Assembly (NCBI GenBank): GCA_947373225.1
Contig: CANBWX010000001.1
Coordinates: 1 to 64,000, forward strand
Direction of reading: 5' to 3'
Source of the DNA: Flavobacteriaceae bacterium
Lineage (GTDB): Bacteria; Bacteroidota; Bacteroidia; Flavobacteriales; Flavobacteriaceae
DNA: 64,000 bases
Shown here: positions 37,163-46,814 of the stretch, piece by piece
Layout of the letters: every line of letters starts with the position of its first letter
Numbering within the stretch: the first letter of the stretch is position 1
The notes under the pieces: generated by a model
Database searches by the model: none
Told to the model about the DNA's origin: nothing
The model's input: only the letters and a program-made list of their open reading frames with translations
Program-made: the position numbers and the translations under genes

Positions 37163-38203
37163 ATGGAAAAACTTATCCCATTTTCAAGCAATGACCTTGC
37201 AAAGGTTACTAATCACAGGAGTGGTGAAATAAAATTTGGAGAAAAAATGCTAACTATTCCGAAAGGAACTGACTCATTATTATTCCTAAAAAATTGTGAT
37301 GCAAAATATGTATTGTTTGGTATTCCAGAGGACATTGGAGTTAGAGCAAATTTTGGTAGACCTGGAGCAGCATCGGCTTGGGATAGCGCCATAAAAAGTA
37401 TTGCCAATATTCAACATAATCGTTTTTGCAAAGGATATCAATTACTTGTTTTAGGACAATTAGATGTTTGTCAAGAAATGAAAGAGGTAGAAAATTTGAA
37501 TTTTCACGATGCTGATGATAGATCAAAATTAAGCAAACTGGTAGAAAAAATAGATAAAGAGGTTTCTCATATTATTTTTAATATTGTAAAATCAGGAAAA
37601 ACCCCGATTATCATTGGTGGTGGGCATAATAATTCTTATGGTAATATAAAAGGTACGGCTCTTTCCAAAGGAAAACCAATAAATGCAATCAATTTTGATG
37701 CTCATTCTGATTTTAGGATTTTAGAAGGACGCCACAGCGGAAACGGTTTTTCATATGCCTATGAGGAAGGTTTTTTGAAAAAATATTTTATTTTTGGTTT
37801 ACATGAAAATTATACTTCGAAAAGTGTATTGGATATTATCAAAAAAATTGAAGATCGAGTTCGTTATAATACCTACGATAGCATTAAAATCAGAAAAGAA
37901 AAAGAATTTAATCAAGAATTGGTTCAAGCAATTGAATTTATACAAAATGATTATTACGGAATAGAAATTGATCTTGATGCAATCCCGAATATTGCCAGTA
38001 GCGCCATGACTTTGAGCGGTTTTTCTATTGAAGAGTTAAGACAATTTGTTTCCTATTTTGGCAAAAACAAAAACGCTTCTTATTTGCATATTTGCGAAGG
38101 AGCGCCTGACTTGGGTGAAGAAAAAAATAATCATTTAATTGGGAAACTTATAGGCTATTTAGTAACCGATTTTATAAAATCGAATTCCAATATAATTCCA
38201 TAA
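37163..38203 (+). CDS. hutG: Formimidoylglutamase-type arginase family hydrolase
   Basis: A 346-aa ureohydrolase. Manganese motifs are GGGHNNSYGN, NFDAHSDFR and EIDLDAIP, the arginase-family triad in which the usual GGxHS is replaced by GGGHNN. Given the nearby hutI, the likely role is cleavage of N-formimidoylglutamate to glutamate and formamide, the last step of one histidine pathway. Arginase or agmatinase activity is possible but less likely. The ATG 37163 choice follows from the promoter. Confidence 0.85.
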   Translation: MEKLIPFSSNDLAKVTNHRSGEIKFGEKMLTIPKGTDSLLFLKNCDAKYVLFGIPEDIGVRANFGRPGAASAWDSAIKSIANIQHNRFCKGYQLLVLGQLDVCQEMKEVENLNFHDADDRSKLSKLVEKIDKEVSHIIFNIVKSGKTPIIIGGGHNNSYGNIKGTALSKGKPINAINFDAHSDFRILEGRHSGNGFSYAYEEGFLKKYFIFGLHENYTSKSVLDIIKKIEDRVRYNTYDSIKIRKEKEFNQELVQAIEFIQNDYYGIEIDLDAIPNIASSAMTLSGFSIEELRQFVSYFGKNKNASYLHICEGAPDLGEEKNNHLIGKLIGYLVTDFIKSNSNIIP

Positions 38204-38248
38204 ACTAAATACTAAAAGTATATTTTTATTCTTCAAAAATAATAAACC

Positions 38249-38256
38249 TATCTTTG
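38249..38256 (+). promoter_or_regulatory. -7 box TATCTTTG before the DEAD-box helicase gene
   Basis: A full match to TAnnTTTG, 46 nt before the ATG, giving a leader of about 40 nt. No -33 TTG is visible at normal spacing. Confidence 0.55.
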
Positions 38257-38302
38257 TGCAACTATATCTGTAATTATTACAAGATATTTAATACAAAAAT
38301 TT

Positions 38303-39559
38303 ATGTTATTCGAAGATTTATCACTTTCAAAAAGTATACAAAGAGCCGTATTTGAAGAAGGCTACATAAGCCCTACTCCTATTCAAGAACAATCCATTCC
38401 ACTAGTTTTAGCAGGTCGCGATTTAATAGGTTGTGCTCAAACAGGAACAGGAAAAACGGCTGCATTTGCTATTCCAATCATTCATCAATTACACCGAATT
38501 GTTGGTTCATCAAAAAAAGCCAAAGTAATTCGGGCACTAATTGTTACACCAACTCGAGAATTAGCCGTTCAAATTGGCCAAAGTTTTGACACTTATGGCA
38601 AGTATACTAATTTGACACAATTGACAATTTTTGGTGGAGTATCTCAAAATCCGCAAGTAGATGCACTCCAAAAAGGAATCGATGTTCTTGTGGCAACACC
38701 GGGAAGATTACTCGATTTGCACAAACAAGGTTTTATAGATTTAGATAATTTACATACTTTAGTCCTTGATGAAGCAGATCAAATGCTCGACATGGGATTT
38801 ATAAATGATGTAAAAAAGATTGTAAAGCTTACGCCAAAAAACAGACAAACGTTATTATTTTCGGCAACAATGCCAATTGTGATTCGGGAATTAGCCGAAA
38901 TGTTCTTGACAGATCCTGCCAAAGTGGAAGTTTCTCCAGTATCATCTACTGCCGAAAATGTAGAACAACGTGTTTATTTTGTAGAAAAAGGCGAAAAGAG
39001 AAACTTGCTTTACCATTTAATCAAAAATGAAAATTTATCGGATGTTTTGGTTTTTTCAAGAACCAAACACGGAGCAGATAATGTGGTAAAAGCTTTGCGC
39101 AAAAACAATATTGCTGCCGAAGCCATTCACGGAGATAAATCACAAAATGCGAGACAACGTGTTTTAGATGCTTTCAAAAATAAAGAAGTTGGAGTATTAG
39201 TAGCCACTGATATTGCTGCTCGTGGAATTGATATTGACCAATTGCCGTTTGTAATTAATTTTGATTTGCCTAATATTCCAGAAACCTACGTACATCGAAT
39301 TGGTAGAACCGGTCGCGCTGGAAACGATGGAGTTGCAATTTCATTTTGTGGTAAAGATGAACATCAATATTGGAAAGACATTCAAAAATTAATCAAAGTC
39401 GATGTAAAAATCGTAAGCGATCATCCTTATCCTTGGCACTCTGGTAATCCTGAAACTGCACCGGGTACAAGTCAACAAAAAAACTCAAACCGAAGCGGTG
39501 GTGCTCATAAATCACGTAAATCTGACGCTTCAAAACAAAATAAAAAACGCTGGTATTAA
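38303..39559 (+). CDS. DEAD-box RNA helicase (RhlE-like)
   Basis: A 418-aa ATP-dependent RNA helicase. It has the Q motif [10 protein letters not shown], motif [12 protein letters not shown], Ia [20 protein letters not shown], and the C-terminal core motifs [12 protein letters not shown] and [10 protein letters not shown], followed by a short basic tail rich in Ser, Lys and Arg. RhlE-type helicases remodel rRNA or mRNA, often during cold stress. The last codons overlap by 4 nt those of the convergent histidine kinase gene. Confidence 0.93.
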   Translation: MLFEDLSLSKSIQRAVFEEGYISPTPIQEQSIPLVLAGRDLIGCAQTGTGKTAAFAIPIIHQLHRIVGSSKKAKVIRALIVTPTRELAVQIGQSFDTYGKYTNLTQLTIFGGVSQNPQVDALQKGIDVLVATPGRLLDLHKQGFIDLDNLHTLVLDEADQMLDMGFINDVKKIVKLTPKNRQTLLFSATMPIVIRELAEMFLTDPAKVEVSPVSSTAENVEQRVYFVEKGEKRNLLYHLIKNENLSDVLVFSRTKHGADNVVKALRKNNIAAEAIHGDKSQNARQRVLDAFKNKEVGVLVATDIAARGIDIDQLPFVINFDLPNIPETYVHRIGRTGRAGNDGVAISFCGKDEHQYWKDIQKLIKVDVKIVSDHPYPWHSGNPETAPGTSQQKNSNRSGGAHKSRKSDASKQNKKRWY

Positions 39560-39568
39560 CCAGCGTTT
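39545..39568 (-). terminator. Terminator hairpin inside overlapping gene ends
   Basis: A perfect 10-bp stem, AAACGCTGGT/ACCAGCGTTT with a 4-nt loop, spans the last codons of both convergent genes. On the minus strand it is followed by six T residues, so it ends the kinase mRNA while lying in the helicase coding region. The plus-strand T-run is weak. Confidence 0.8.
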
Positions 39569-41769
39569 CTTGCTTTATTTATTTGGTCATTGATTACTTG
39601 AAATAATTTTACGGGTTCAAAAGGTTTTATGATAATATCATTCATTCCTGCAGAAATAGCTTCTTCGGTTATTTCATCCTTTGCAAAAGCTGTTAAAGCT
39701 ATAACTGGAGTTTGAATTCCTTTGAGACGAATTTTCCTTGTCGTCTCAAAACCATTCATCTTAGGCATGTTTATGTCCATCAAAACTACATCAAAATTCT
39801 CCTTATTTAATATTTCTAAAGCTTGAAATCCATCATCTACAAGGACGCAACTACAATTATTATTTAGAATTATTTTTTTGGTAACCGTTTGATTAATCTT
39901 ATTATCTTCAACTACTAAAATCTTAAATATCTGGCTTGAACTCAAATCAACATTAATATTATTGATTATTTCATTGGTTTTGTATGGATCGTATTCAAAT
40001 GCTATCGTAAATTTAAATGTTGTTCCTTCTCCAATTTTACTATCAAGTGAAATTTCGCTTTTGAATAGTTCCAATAATCGTTTTACTATTGCTAAACCTA
40101 ATCCTGTACCTTGATAATCATTTTCTTTTTTGCCAACTTGAACAAATTTTTCAAAAATTTTATCCTGATCTGTAGAAGCAATTCCAATACCATTATCCTT
40201 GATTTTGAAATCAATAAAATGAGATTCATCCTCAACTTTTAACAAATTAGCAGTAATTATTACTTCTCCATTTTTTGTAAATTTCAATGCATTACTTACT
40301 AAATTCATCAAAATTTGTGAAAGTCTTAATTTATCACCAATCAGAAATTCAGGTATTTTGGGATCAATTATGACTTTTATTTTATTATTATTATTTTGTG
40401 CGATGAAGGAAAGTGAATTTTTTATTGAATTAATTTCATCTGAAACATTAAACGTTAAATTTTCAAGCACAATTCTGTTTTCTTCAATTTTGTTAATGTG
40501 AAGAATATCATTTACCAGTGACAATAAATATCTTGCCGAAAATTTAAGCGAACTCAAATGTGGACTACCTATCAATTCTTTATGTTCGTCTAAAAGCATA
40601 TTCGTAATCCCAATAACACCATACAAAGGGGTTCTTAATTCATGACTTATTGTAGATACAAATTGGGTTTTTAGTTGTGATGCTTCTTCTGCTTTTTCTT
40701 TAGAAATTTGCAGTTTTTCATTAGCAATTATAAGTTCTTTATTAACCTTTTTCTTGAAGTTGTTGTTCTTGTATAACGAATAAAAAAGCAGTAATAAAAC
40801 AAGCAAACCAATGATAAAGAGAGCTAAAATAATTTTTGATTGTTTTAAACTTCGGGCTTGCAAATTTTTCTCCAGTTCAATTTTATCAATCGTTCTTTTA
40901 TATTCGTCTAATTCAAGATTAATTCCTACTACATTTGCCTTTTTAAGTTTTTCTTGATTATAGAGTTCCTCGGTGATTTTATTATATAGAGACAAGTTTT
41001 CATAAGCATTTTTATAATCTCCCTTTTTAAATAAGAACTTAGAATATTCTTGGTGTGTATAAGACAAATTTTCCTTATCCTTTACTTTATTGCCTAATTG
41101 AATTGCATTTAAGAAATAAGAATTTGCTTTTTCATTTTCTCCTGCATATCCAAAATACATTCCGTTGAGCATGTTCAAAGGGACAATAGTAGATGCAACT
41201 TCTTTACCAAATTTCGGGTAATATTTATTAATAAATTCAAGATAAGGAAAGCCTTCTTTAAATTTTCCAATATCAAAATAAGCCCAAGCAATATTTAGTT
41301 TAGTGAGAACAATACTAATTGAATCTGCTTTTTTAGTACTGTACTCTAATGATTTTTTGTAGTAATTGATTCCAGTTTTTATTTGTTTTTTGTTAAAACA
41401 ATATATGTTACCTAAATTATTATTTATTCTATTTTTTAATTTGTCATTAGCAATTTTATCTGCATATGTTAAGCCTTTATTATAGTAAAAAATTGCTTTG
41501 TCATTTTCGGATAACTCATAATAATTCAATGCGATACAATTATAAGAAATCGCAATGAGAGAATCATTTTCAATTGTAATAGCATTATGTAAAGCTATTC
41601 TTGCTATCATTAAAGATTTTTCAAAATTAGCAGCTTTTCTATATTCGGAAGATTGATTTGTTAATTTTGTTATTTCTTCTTTTGAAAGTATTTTAGTTTG
41701 TGCAAATAGATTATTACTGATTGGGTTCAGTAGTAATAATAAAAATACAAAAATTCGAATATGAAACAT
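39556..41769 (-). CDS. Hybrid histidine kinase with TPR sensor region
   Basis: A 737-aa sensor. Signal peptide, then TPR-like repeats (about 35-290, for example [25 protein letters not shown]), one TM helix (about 312-334), a coiled coil, HisKA with phospho-acceptor in [10 protein letters not shown] (His about 374), HATPase motifs ([21 protein letters not shown]), and a C-terminal receiver ([14 protein letters not shown], Asp about 664). It has no output domain and no adjacent regulator, so it probably signals through a separate HPt or regulator. The periplasmic TPR domain probably senses a protein or peptide. Confidence 0.92.
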   Translation of the reverse strand: MFHIRIFVFLLLLLNPISNNLFAQTKILSKEEITKLTNQSSEYRKAANFEKSLMIARIALHNAITIENDSLIAISYNCIALNYYELSENDKAIFYYNKGLTYADKIANDKLKNRINNNLGNIYCFNKKQIKTGINYYKKSLEYSTKKADSISIVLTKLNIAWAYFDIGKFKEGFPYLEFINKYYPKFGKEVASTIVPLNMLNGMYFGYAGENEKANSYFLNAIQLGNKVKDKENLSYTHQEYSKFLFKKGDYKNAYENLSLYNKITEELYNQEKLKKANVVGINLELDEYKRTIDKIELEKNLQARSLKQSKIILALFIIGLLVLLLLFYSLYKNNNFKKKVNKELIIANEKLQISKEKAEEASQLKTQFVSTISHELRTPLYGVIGITNMLLDEHKELIGSPHLSSLKFSARYLLSLVNDILHINKIEENRIVLENLTFNVSDEINSIKNSLSFIAQNNNNKIKVIIDPKIPEFLIGDKLRLSQILMNLVSNALKFTKNGEVIITANLLKVEDESHFIDFKIKDNGIGIASTDQDKIFEKFVQVGKKENDYQGTGLGLAIVKRLLELFKSEISLDSKIGEGTTFKFTIAFEYDPYKTNEIINNINVDLSSSQIFKILVVEDNKINQTVTKKIILNNNCSCVLVDDGFQALEILNKENFDVVLMDINMPKMNGFETTRKIRLKGIQTPVIALTAFAKDEITEEAISAGMNDIIIKPFEPVKLFQVINDQINKARNAG

Positions 41770-41910
41770 AAGTAGTTAATGGGAAACCAAATATACAGTA
41801 ATAATTTATAAAAATGAATAGTTTATTAGTATAAAATTAGTAAAATATACTGTGATAATACCTTAAAAATAATTCTTATAAATAAGCAATGTTCTATATA
41901 AATAAAAAAT

Positions 41911-41934
41911 ACCTGTTCAAGTTAATAAACAGGT
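41911..41934 (-). terminator. Terminator of the dicarboxylate symporter gene
   Basis: The stem ACCTGTT/AACAGGT with a 10-nt loop is followed on the minus strand by ATTTTTTATTT. It lies 27 nt after the stop codon. Confidence 0.75.
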
Positions 41935-41961
41935 CAACTATATTTACTAAATAACTTTTAT

Positions 41962-43236
41962 TTATTCTTTTAAAACGGGTGTTTCTTCACCTTCCCATTT
42001 TCCCACTACCGATGTAGCCAAGGCATTTCCTAATACATTAGTAGCACTACGAAACATATCACAAAAATGGTCAATTGGAAGAATTAATGCAATTCCTTCG
42101 ATTGGAATTTTAAACATGCCACAGGTGGCGGCAACAACAACTAAACTTGCTCTGGGAACGCCTGCAATTCCTTTACTGGTTAGCATCAAGACCAAGAGCA
42201 TCGTCATTTGAGTTCCTAAATCGAGGTGAACTCCATAAGCTTGAGCGATAAATAAACTGGCAAAAGTCATATACATCATACTTCCATCTAAATTGAAAGA
42301 ATAACCCAATGGTAGCATAAAAGAAACAATTTTATCTTTGATGCCAAAACGTTCTAATTCTTCGGTAAGTTTAGGAAAAACGGCTTCGCTACTTGTAGTT
42401 CCAAAAGCAATAATTACTGGACCAATAATATGGTTCAACAATGTTTTCATTCTTTTTCCTAAGAAAACAAAACCAACAGCAATAAGAAAAATCCATAATG
42501 AACCAATTCCTACCAAAAATGAACTAAAGAATTTTACGTAAGTGATAAGCAAATCATTTAGGTTTTTTATGGCAAAAACACCTGCAATCGCTCCGAAAAC
42601 GCCAAGTGGAGCAAACTTCATTACATAATTTACCATTTTCAGAATAATGTGCGAAGTTTTGTCTAAAGCATTCACAACTGGTTTCGCAAAACTTCCAACC
42701 GAAGCAGCTGCTAATCCAAAGAATATAGAGAAAATTACAATTTGCAATATTTCATTATTTGCCATTGCTTCAAAAATACTTTTCGGAATAATATGTTCAA
42801 TAAAATTTTGTGCTGAAAAACCTTTTGTATTTCCTGTAACTTCGGCAGCAACGGATAAATCAACATTAGATAAATTTAATCCAACTCCTGGTTGCAAAAT
42901 ATTCACCCAAAAAAGTCCTATTAATAACGAAATAAAGGATGCCGAAAAAAACCATCCTAATGCCTTTCCCCCTATTCGACCAACGGTTTTGATATCCCCT
43001 AATTTTGCAATTCCAACTACTAATGTTGTAAATACTAATGGCGCAATTATCATTTGAACTAAACGAATGAAAACGGTTGCCAATATTTTGATGTTATCAC
43101 TAAATTTTATTGCGAATTCAACATCATAATTATCATGAATAAATATCCCTAAGCCCGCACCTAGGAACATGGCAATAAGAATTTGAACCGTAAGATTCCC
43201 TAATAATGATGATTTTTTGGTTTCGTTATGGTTCAT
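41962..43236 (-). CDS. Dicarboxylate/amino acid:cation symporter (DAACS family)
   Basis: A 424-aa inner-membrane transporter of the GltP/DctA group that takes up glutamate, aspartate or C4-dicarboxylates with Na+ or H+. Visible features are the N-terminal hydrophobic helices, the serine-rich motif AFGTTSSEAVFPKL in re-entrant loop HP1, the LDGSMMYMTFASLFIAQAYG segment of TM7, and the loop HP2 region TSKGIAGVPRASLVV. The length is typical. The substrate is undecided. It is followed by a terminator, and a repeat element (copy C) lies upstream. Confidence 0.93.
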   Translation of the reverse strand: MNHNETKKSSLLGNLTVQILIAMFLGAGLGIFIHDNYDVEFAIKFSDNIKILATVFIRLVQMIIAPLVFTTLVVGIAKLGDIKTVGRIGGKALGWFFSASFISLLIGLFWVNILQPGVGLNLSNVDLSVAAEVTGNTKGFSAQNFIEHIIPKSIFEAMANNEILQIVIFSIFFGLAAASVGSFAKPVVNALDKTSHIILKMVNYVMKFAPLGVFGAIAGVFAIKNLNDLLITYVKFFSSFLVGIGSLWIFLIAVGFVFLGKRMKTLLNHIIGPVIIAFGTTSSEAVFPKLTEELERFGIKDKIVSFMLPLGYSFNLDGSMMYMTFASLFIAQAYGVHLDLGTQMTMLLVLMLTSKGIAGVPRASLVVVAATCGMFKIPIEGIALILPIDHFCDMFRSATNVLGNALATSVVGKWEGEETPVLKE

Positions 43237-43249
43237 GTCAATTTATTTT

Positions 43250-43383
43250 TAGCCCAGATAGAAGGGAAAATCCTTTTTGCGAACTTGCTTCCGCCGTTCA
43301 CAAAAAAATTACTTCACTATGCTTTTATTTTTATAGGAGTTCAGTGAATTTCATTTGGAATGATAGCTGGAAATAGCTCCTAA
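43250..43383 (+). repeat. Modular dispersed repeat, copy C (abuts aroC stop)
   Basis: It begins TAGCCCAGATAGAAGGGAAA, contains the middle module TTACTTCACTATGCTTTTAT and GGAGTTCAGTGAA shared with copy B, and ends AATAGCTCCTAA. The tail overlaps the aroC stop codon (CTA at 43380-43382 on the plus strand), so the gene ends inside the repeat boundary. No ORF is in the element. Confidence 0.7.
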
Positions 43384-44450
43384 ATAGTACGAGAATAAGT
43401 TTTATTTATCAAGTAAAAATCGGCAAGAACTATAGCGGCCATGGCTTCAACGATAGGAACAGCGCGTGGTACAACGCAAGGATCGTGACGACCTTTTCCT
43501 GTCATTTCGGTTATATTGCCTTTATTATCTAATGATTCTTGTTTTTGCATTATCGTTGCCACAGGCTTAAAAGCTACGCGGAAATAAATATCCATTCCGT
43601 TGCTTATTCCGCCTTGAATACCGCCCGAAAGATTCGTTTTAGTCGTTCCGTCAGGGTTGTATAAATCATTATGTTCGCTTCCTTTCATTTTTGCTCCACA
43701 AAAACCGCTTCCAAATTCGAAACCTTTTACGGCATTTATAGAAAGCATTGCTTTGCCCAGTTCGGCGTGTAATTTATCGAAAACAGGTTCTCCTAAACCT
43801 ATCGGAACATTCTGGATTACACAAGTTACGGTTCCGCCCACGGTGTCACCTTGTTTTTTTATAAGTTTGATATATTCTTCCATTTTAGCGGCAGATTCTT
43901 CATCAGGACAACGAACAGGATTATTTTCTGTTTTTGAAAAGTCTAAATCTTGGTATGGCTTTTCTAAAAAAATAGGTCCTACAGAGGAAACGTAAGCATT
44001 AATTTTTATTTCGGGTAACATTTGTTTTGCAACGGCACCAGCCACTACTCTACTGGCAGTTTCGCGAGCTGAACTCCTACCGCCACCGCGATAATCACGT
44101 ACGCCATATTTTTTTTCATAGACATAATCAGCATGACTTGGTCTGTAATTATCTTTTATATGGGAGTAATCATCCGATTTTTGATTGGTATTTGGAATGA
44201 TAAAACCGATTGGTGTTCCTGTAGTTTTTCCTTCGAAAATCCCAGAAAGAAATTGTACGTCATCGGGTTCTTTACGTTGAGTAACTATTGCGGATTGTCC
44301 TGGTTTTCTTCGAGACATTTCTAGTTGAATTGCTTCTAAATCTAAAGTGATTCCGGAAGGACAACCGTCAATTATTCCGCCTAAAGCTTCTCCGTGCGAT
44401 TCTCCAAAAGTTGTTATTCTAAATAGTGTTCCGTAGCTATTTCCTGCCAT
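43380..44450 (-). CDS. aroC: Chorismate synthase
   Basis: The last step of the shikimate pathway: 5-enolpyruvylshikimate 3-phosphate to chorismate, using reduced FMN. 356 aa, standard length. Signatures are [19 protein letters not shown] at the N-terminus, the [14 protein letters not shown] and [15 protein letters not shown] motifs, and the C-terminal [19 protein letters not shown] modular repeat supplies the sequence at its stop codon. It has no shikimate-pathway neighbours. Confidence 0.97.
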   Translation of the reverse strand: MAGNSYGTLFRITTFGESHGEALGGIIDGCPSGITLDLEAIQLEMSRRKPGQSAIVTQRKEPDDVQFLSGIFEGKTTGTPIGFIIPNTNQKSDDYSHIKDNYRPSHADYVYEKKYGVRDYRGGGRSSARETASRVVAGAVAKQMLPEIKINAYVSSVGPIFLEKPYQDLDFSKTENNPVRCPDEESAAKMEEYIKLIKKQGDTVGGTVTCVIQNVPIGLGEPVFDKLHAELGKAMLSINAVKGFEFGSGFCGAKMKGSEHNDLYNPDGTTKTNLSGGIQGGISNGMDIYFRVAFKPVATIMQKQESLDNKGNITEMTGKGRHDPCVVPRAVPIVEAMAAIVLADFYLINKTYSRTI

Positions 44451-44617
44451 TATAATTAGTTTTTAACAAAAGTACTATTTTAGTTTAAAGTTTAAAAGTT
44501 TAAAGTACGAAGTTTTGAAAAGCTATTCCAAAAATCATCAATATTATCCTAGATTGAACATAATTATTATGAAACTTTTTTCTAATATCATATAATTTTT
44601 TTGATTTATGTTAGTTA

Positions 44618-44625
44618 TATCTTTG
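44618..44625 (+). promoter_or_regulatory. -7 box TATCTTTG before the outer-membrane protein gene
   Basis: A full TAnnTTTG match 20 nt before the ATG. The gene therefore appears to be expressed on its own. Confidence 0.6.
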
Positions 44626-44645
44626 TAGAAAACTAATACTTACTT

Positions 44646-45152
44646 ATGAAAAAAATCATTTTATCGGCTATAATGTTAATTGGATTAGCATTTACCACAC
44701 AGGCGCAAGACGTTTCGAATAACGCATTAGGATTACGATTAGGAGACAATTCTGGTTTTGGAGGCGAAATTTCGTATCAAAAAGGATTGTCAAAAAACAA
44801 CCGTCTAGAATTAGATTTAGGATGGAGAGACAGAACTAATTATAATGTTAATGGTTATAACGACAATGCCATAAAACTTGCTGGTTTATACCAATGGGTT
44901 TGGAATATTGACGGAGATTTCAACTGGTATGCAGGTGTTGGTGGCGGTTTAGGTAGTTATAGTAGCAAATATAATGGCATTGATAAAAGTGGCGCTTTTG
45001 TATTTGTCGCTGGAGATATAGGAATTGAATATGGTTTTAGAGAAATTCCATTATTAATTTCTTTGGATTTAAGACCTGAAATTGGCGGTAGCGGTTATTA
45101 TAGCAATAGCTATGGTTCGGATATTGCTTTAGGTTTGCGATACAAATTCTAA
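44646..45152 (+). CDS. Small outer-membrane beta-barrel protein
   Basis: A 168-aa protein with a signal peptide (MKKIILSAIMLIGLAFTTQAQD). Alternating hydrophobic/polar strands (for example NRLELDLGWRDR, YAGVGGGLGSY, FVFVAGDIGIEYGF) follow, and it ends in a C-terminal barrel strand IALGLRYKF with the terminal Phe of the beta-signal. About eight strands fit an OmpA- or OmpW-like small barrel. Function is unknown. It is a single gene with its own promoter and a shared bidirectional terminator. Confidence 0.85.
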   Translation: MKKIILSAIMLIGLAFTTQAQDVSNNALGLRLGDNSGFGGEISYQKGLSKNNRLELDLGWRDRTNYNVNGYNDNAIKLAGLYQWVWNIDGDFNWYAGVGGGLGSYSSKYNGIDKSGAFVFVAGDIGIEYGFREIPLLISLDLRPEIGGSGYYSNSYGSDIALGLRYKF

Positions 45153-45166
45153 TTTTTAACTTTAGC

Positions 45167-45205
45167 AAAAAGCCTCATTTTCCTATGAAAAATGAGGCTT
45201 TTTTT
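45167..45205. terminator. Bidirectional intrinsic terminator
   Basis: The stem AAAAAGCCTCATTTT/AAAATGAGGCTTTTT has T-runs on both sides, between the barrel gene and the convergent PrcB-like gene, whose stop codon touches it. Confidence 0.92.
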
Positions 45206-45629
45206 ATTTAATAATAATTTCTTTTTTAGAATTTACTTTGACAATACAATACGGATAAGTAAAAACCTGACTTACAGTTGAATGCGATTTTGGAGAAGTT
45301 TCTTTTACGGTGATAATTATGTTTTTATCTGTTTCTAAAATACTTTCAATACCAATTTTGCAACCTGCAGTTGCTTTTTCACCCATATTCAAAACAATAA
45401 AATTGGAAGTTTGAATATCATTTGAACTTATTTTATTTTTTAATTTGGCGTCATTTTGCAACATTTTAATTTCATTTGGTTCTGTGAGAATTTCAAAAAA
45501 TCGAATGTTGGCACCTCCATCATTTTGCTGAGTCAAAATTTCGAATAACGGCTTATTTGCTGAATTCTTAACCGATGTAGCACAAGAAAACAAAATTAAA
45601 GTCAAAAACAAAATACTAATTTTTTTCAT
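45204..45629 (-). CDS. PrcB-like lipoprotein (protease complex subunit family)
   Basis: A 141-aa lipoprotein with signal MKKISILFLTLILFSCATS. The C-terminal part (FIVLNMGEKATAGCKIGIESI, ending TYPYCIVKVNSKK) matches the PrcB_C-type domain, in which PrcB of Treponema stabilises a surface protease. No protease is adjacent, so that partner is not implied here. It overlaps bshA by 4 nt (ATGA), so the two are translationally coupled. The acidic surface-export patch is missing. Confidence 0.7.
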   Translation of the reverse strand: MKKISILFLTLILFSCATSVKNSANKPLFEILTQQNDGGANIRFFEILTEPNEIKMLQNDAKLKNKISSNDIQTSNFIVLNMGEKATAGCKIGIESILETDKNIIITVKETSPKSHSTVSQVFTYPYCIVKVNSKKEIIIK

Positions 45630-46759
45630 ATTAATTTATTTATTGCTTTTTCATACAGCGCTTCATATTGAGGCAAAATATTTTTGATGTCGAATTGTTT
45701 TGCAACAGACAAAGCATTTTTCTTGAACTCCGCTAAAACTGCATCATCTTCAAGAATTTTAATTGCATTCTCGGCCATTTCTTTGATTTTTCCAACATCA
45801 CTTAAATAACCCGAAATTCCATTAAAATTTACTTCGGGTAAACCTCCTGAATTACTAGAAATTACAGGAACTGACCAAGCCATAGCTTCTAAGGCAGCAA
45901 GACCAAAACTTTCGGTTTCAGATGGTAAAAGGAACAAATCGGTGTAACTTAATATTTTATCGATTTCATTACTGTTTCCGAAGAAAATTACCTTGTCTTG
46001 AATACCTAATTCTTGGCATAAATATTCAGCTTTTTCTTTTTCGGGTCCATCGCCAACCATCATTAATTTGGCAGGGATTTGTTTCTGAATTTTATTAAAT
46101 ATTTTTATAACATCTGGAATTCTTTTTACTTTCCTGAAATTACTAATATGAGTTATTATCCTTTCATTATTTGTAGCCATAACTGATCGACGGCAAGAAA
46201 TACTTGGATCAATTGTGTTTTTATCCAATTCTATAAAATTTGGAATAACCTGAATTTCATTTTTTATATTGAATAATTTAAGTGTGTCGTCTTTTAAGCT
46301 TTGGGAAACCGAAGTCACAAAATCAGATTTATTGATACTGAATGTTACCGCTGGTTTATAGAACGGATGATTACCCACCAAGGTAATATCTGTTCCGTGA
46401 AGTGTTGTTATCATTGGGATATTTATTCCTTCATCTGCCAGCATTTGCTTGGCCATATAACCTGCATAAGCGTGCGGAATTGCATAATGTACATGAAGCA
46501 ATTCTATTTTGTACAACTTTACCATATCGACCAATTTACTTGACAAAGCCAATTCATAAGGTTGAAAATGAAACAAAGGATATTCAGGAACATTAACTTC
46601 ATGATAATGAACGTTTGGGTTCAATAAAGCCAAACGAACAGGCTGACTATAGGTAATAAAATGGATTTCGTGTCCTCGACGTGCTAACTCAAGTCCTAAT
46701 TCTGTTGCGACAACTCCACTTCCTCCAAATGTTGGATAACAAACAATTGCTATTTTCAT
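45626..46759 (-). CDS. bshA: N-acetyl-alpha-D-glucosaminyl L-malate synthase BshA
   Basis: The first step of bacillithiol synthesis: UDP-GlcNAc plus L-malate. 377-aa GT4-type glycosyltransferase. The N-terminus MKIAIVCYPTFGGSGVVATELG is a BshA hallmark, with HVHYAIPHAYAGYMAK, TTLHGTDITLVG, and the C-terminal donor site SETESFGLAALEAMA. Bacillithiol is the low-molecular-weight thiol of many Bacteroidota and Firmicutes. The gene is followed by the PrcB-like gene with a 4-nt overlap. bshB and bshC are not nearby. Confidence 0.93.
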   Translation of the reverse strand: MKIAIVCYPTFGGSGVVATELGLELARRGHEIHFITYSQPVRLALLNPNVHYHEVNVPEYPLFHFQPYELALSSKLVDMVKLYKIELLHVHYAIPHAYAGYMAKQMLADEGINIPMITTLHGTDITLVGNHPFYKPAVTFSINKSDFVTSVSQSLKDDTLKLFNIKNEIQVIPNFIELDKNTIDPSISCRRSVMATNNERIITHISNFRKVKRIPDVIKIFNKIQKQIPAKLMMVGDGPEKEKAEYLCQELGIQDKVIFFGNSNEIDKILSYTDLFLLPSETESFGLAALEAMAWSVPVISSNSGGLPEVNFNGISGYLSDVGKIKEMAENAIKILEDDAVLAEFKKNALSVAKQFDIKNILPQYEALYEKAINKLI

Positions 46760-46814
46760 GTATATTTTTTAATGAGACGAATTTAGGTAAAAATGTGTTT
46801 GATTAAAATTGAAA

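Noticed and set aside
42338-43057. Plus-strand ORFs of 67 and 136 aa inside the dicarboxylate symporter gene
   Set aside because: They are antisense frames of the symporter, without start signals or recognisable domains.
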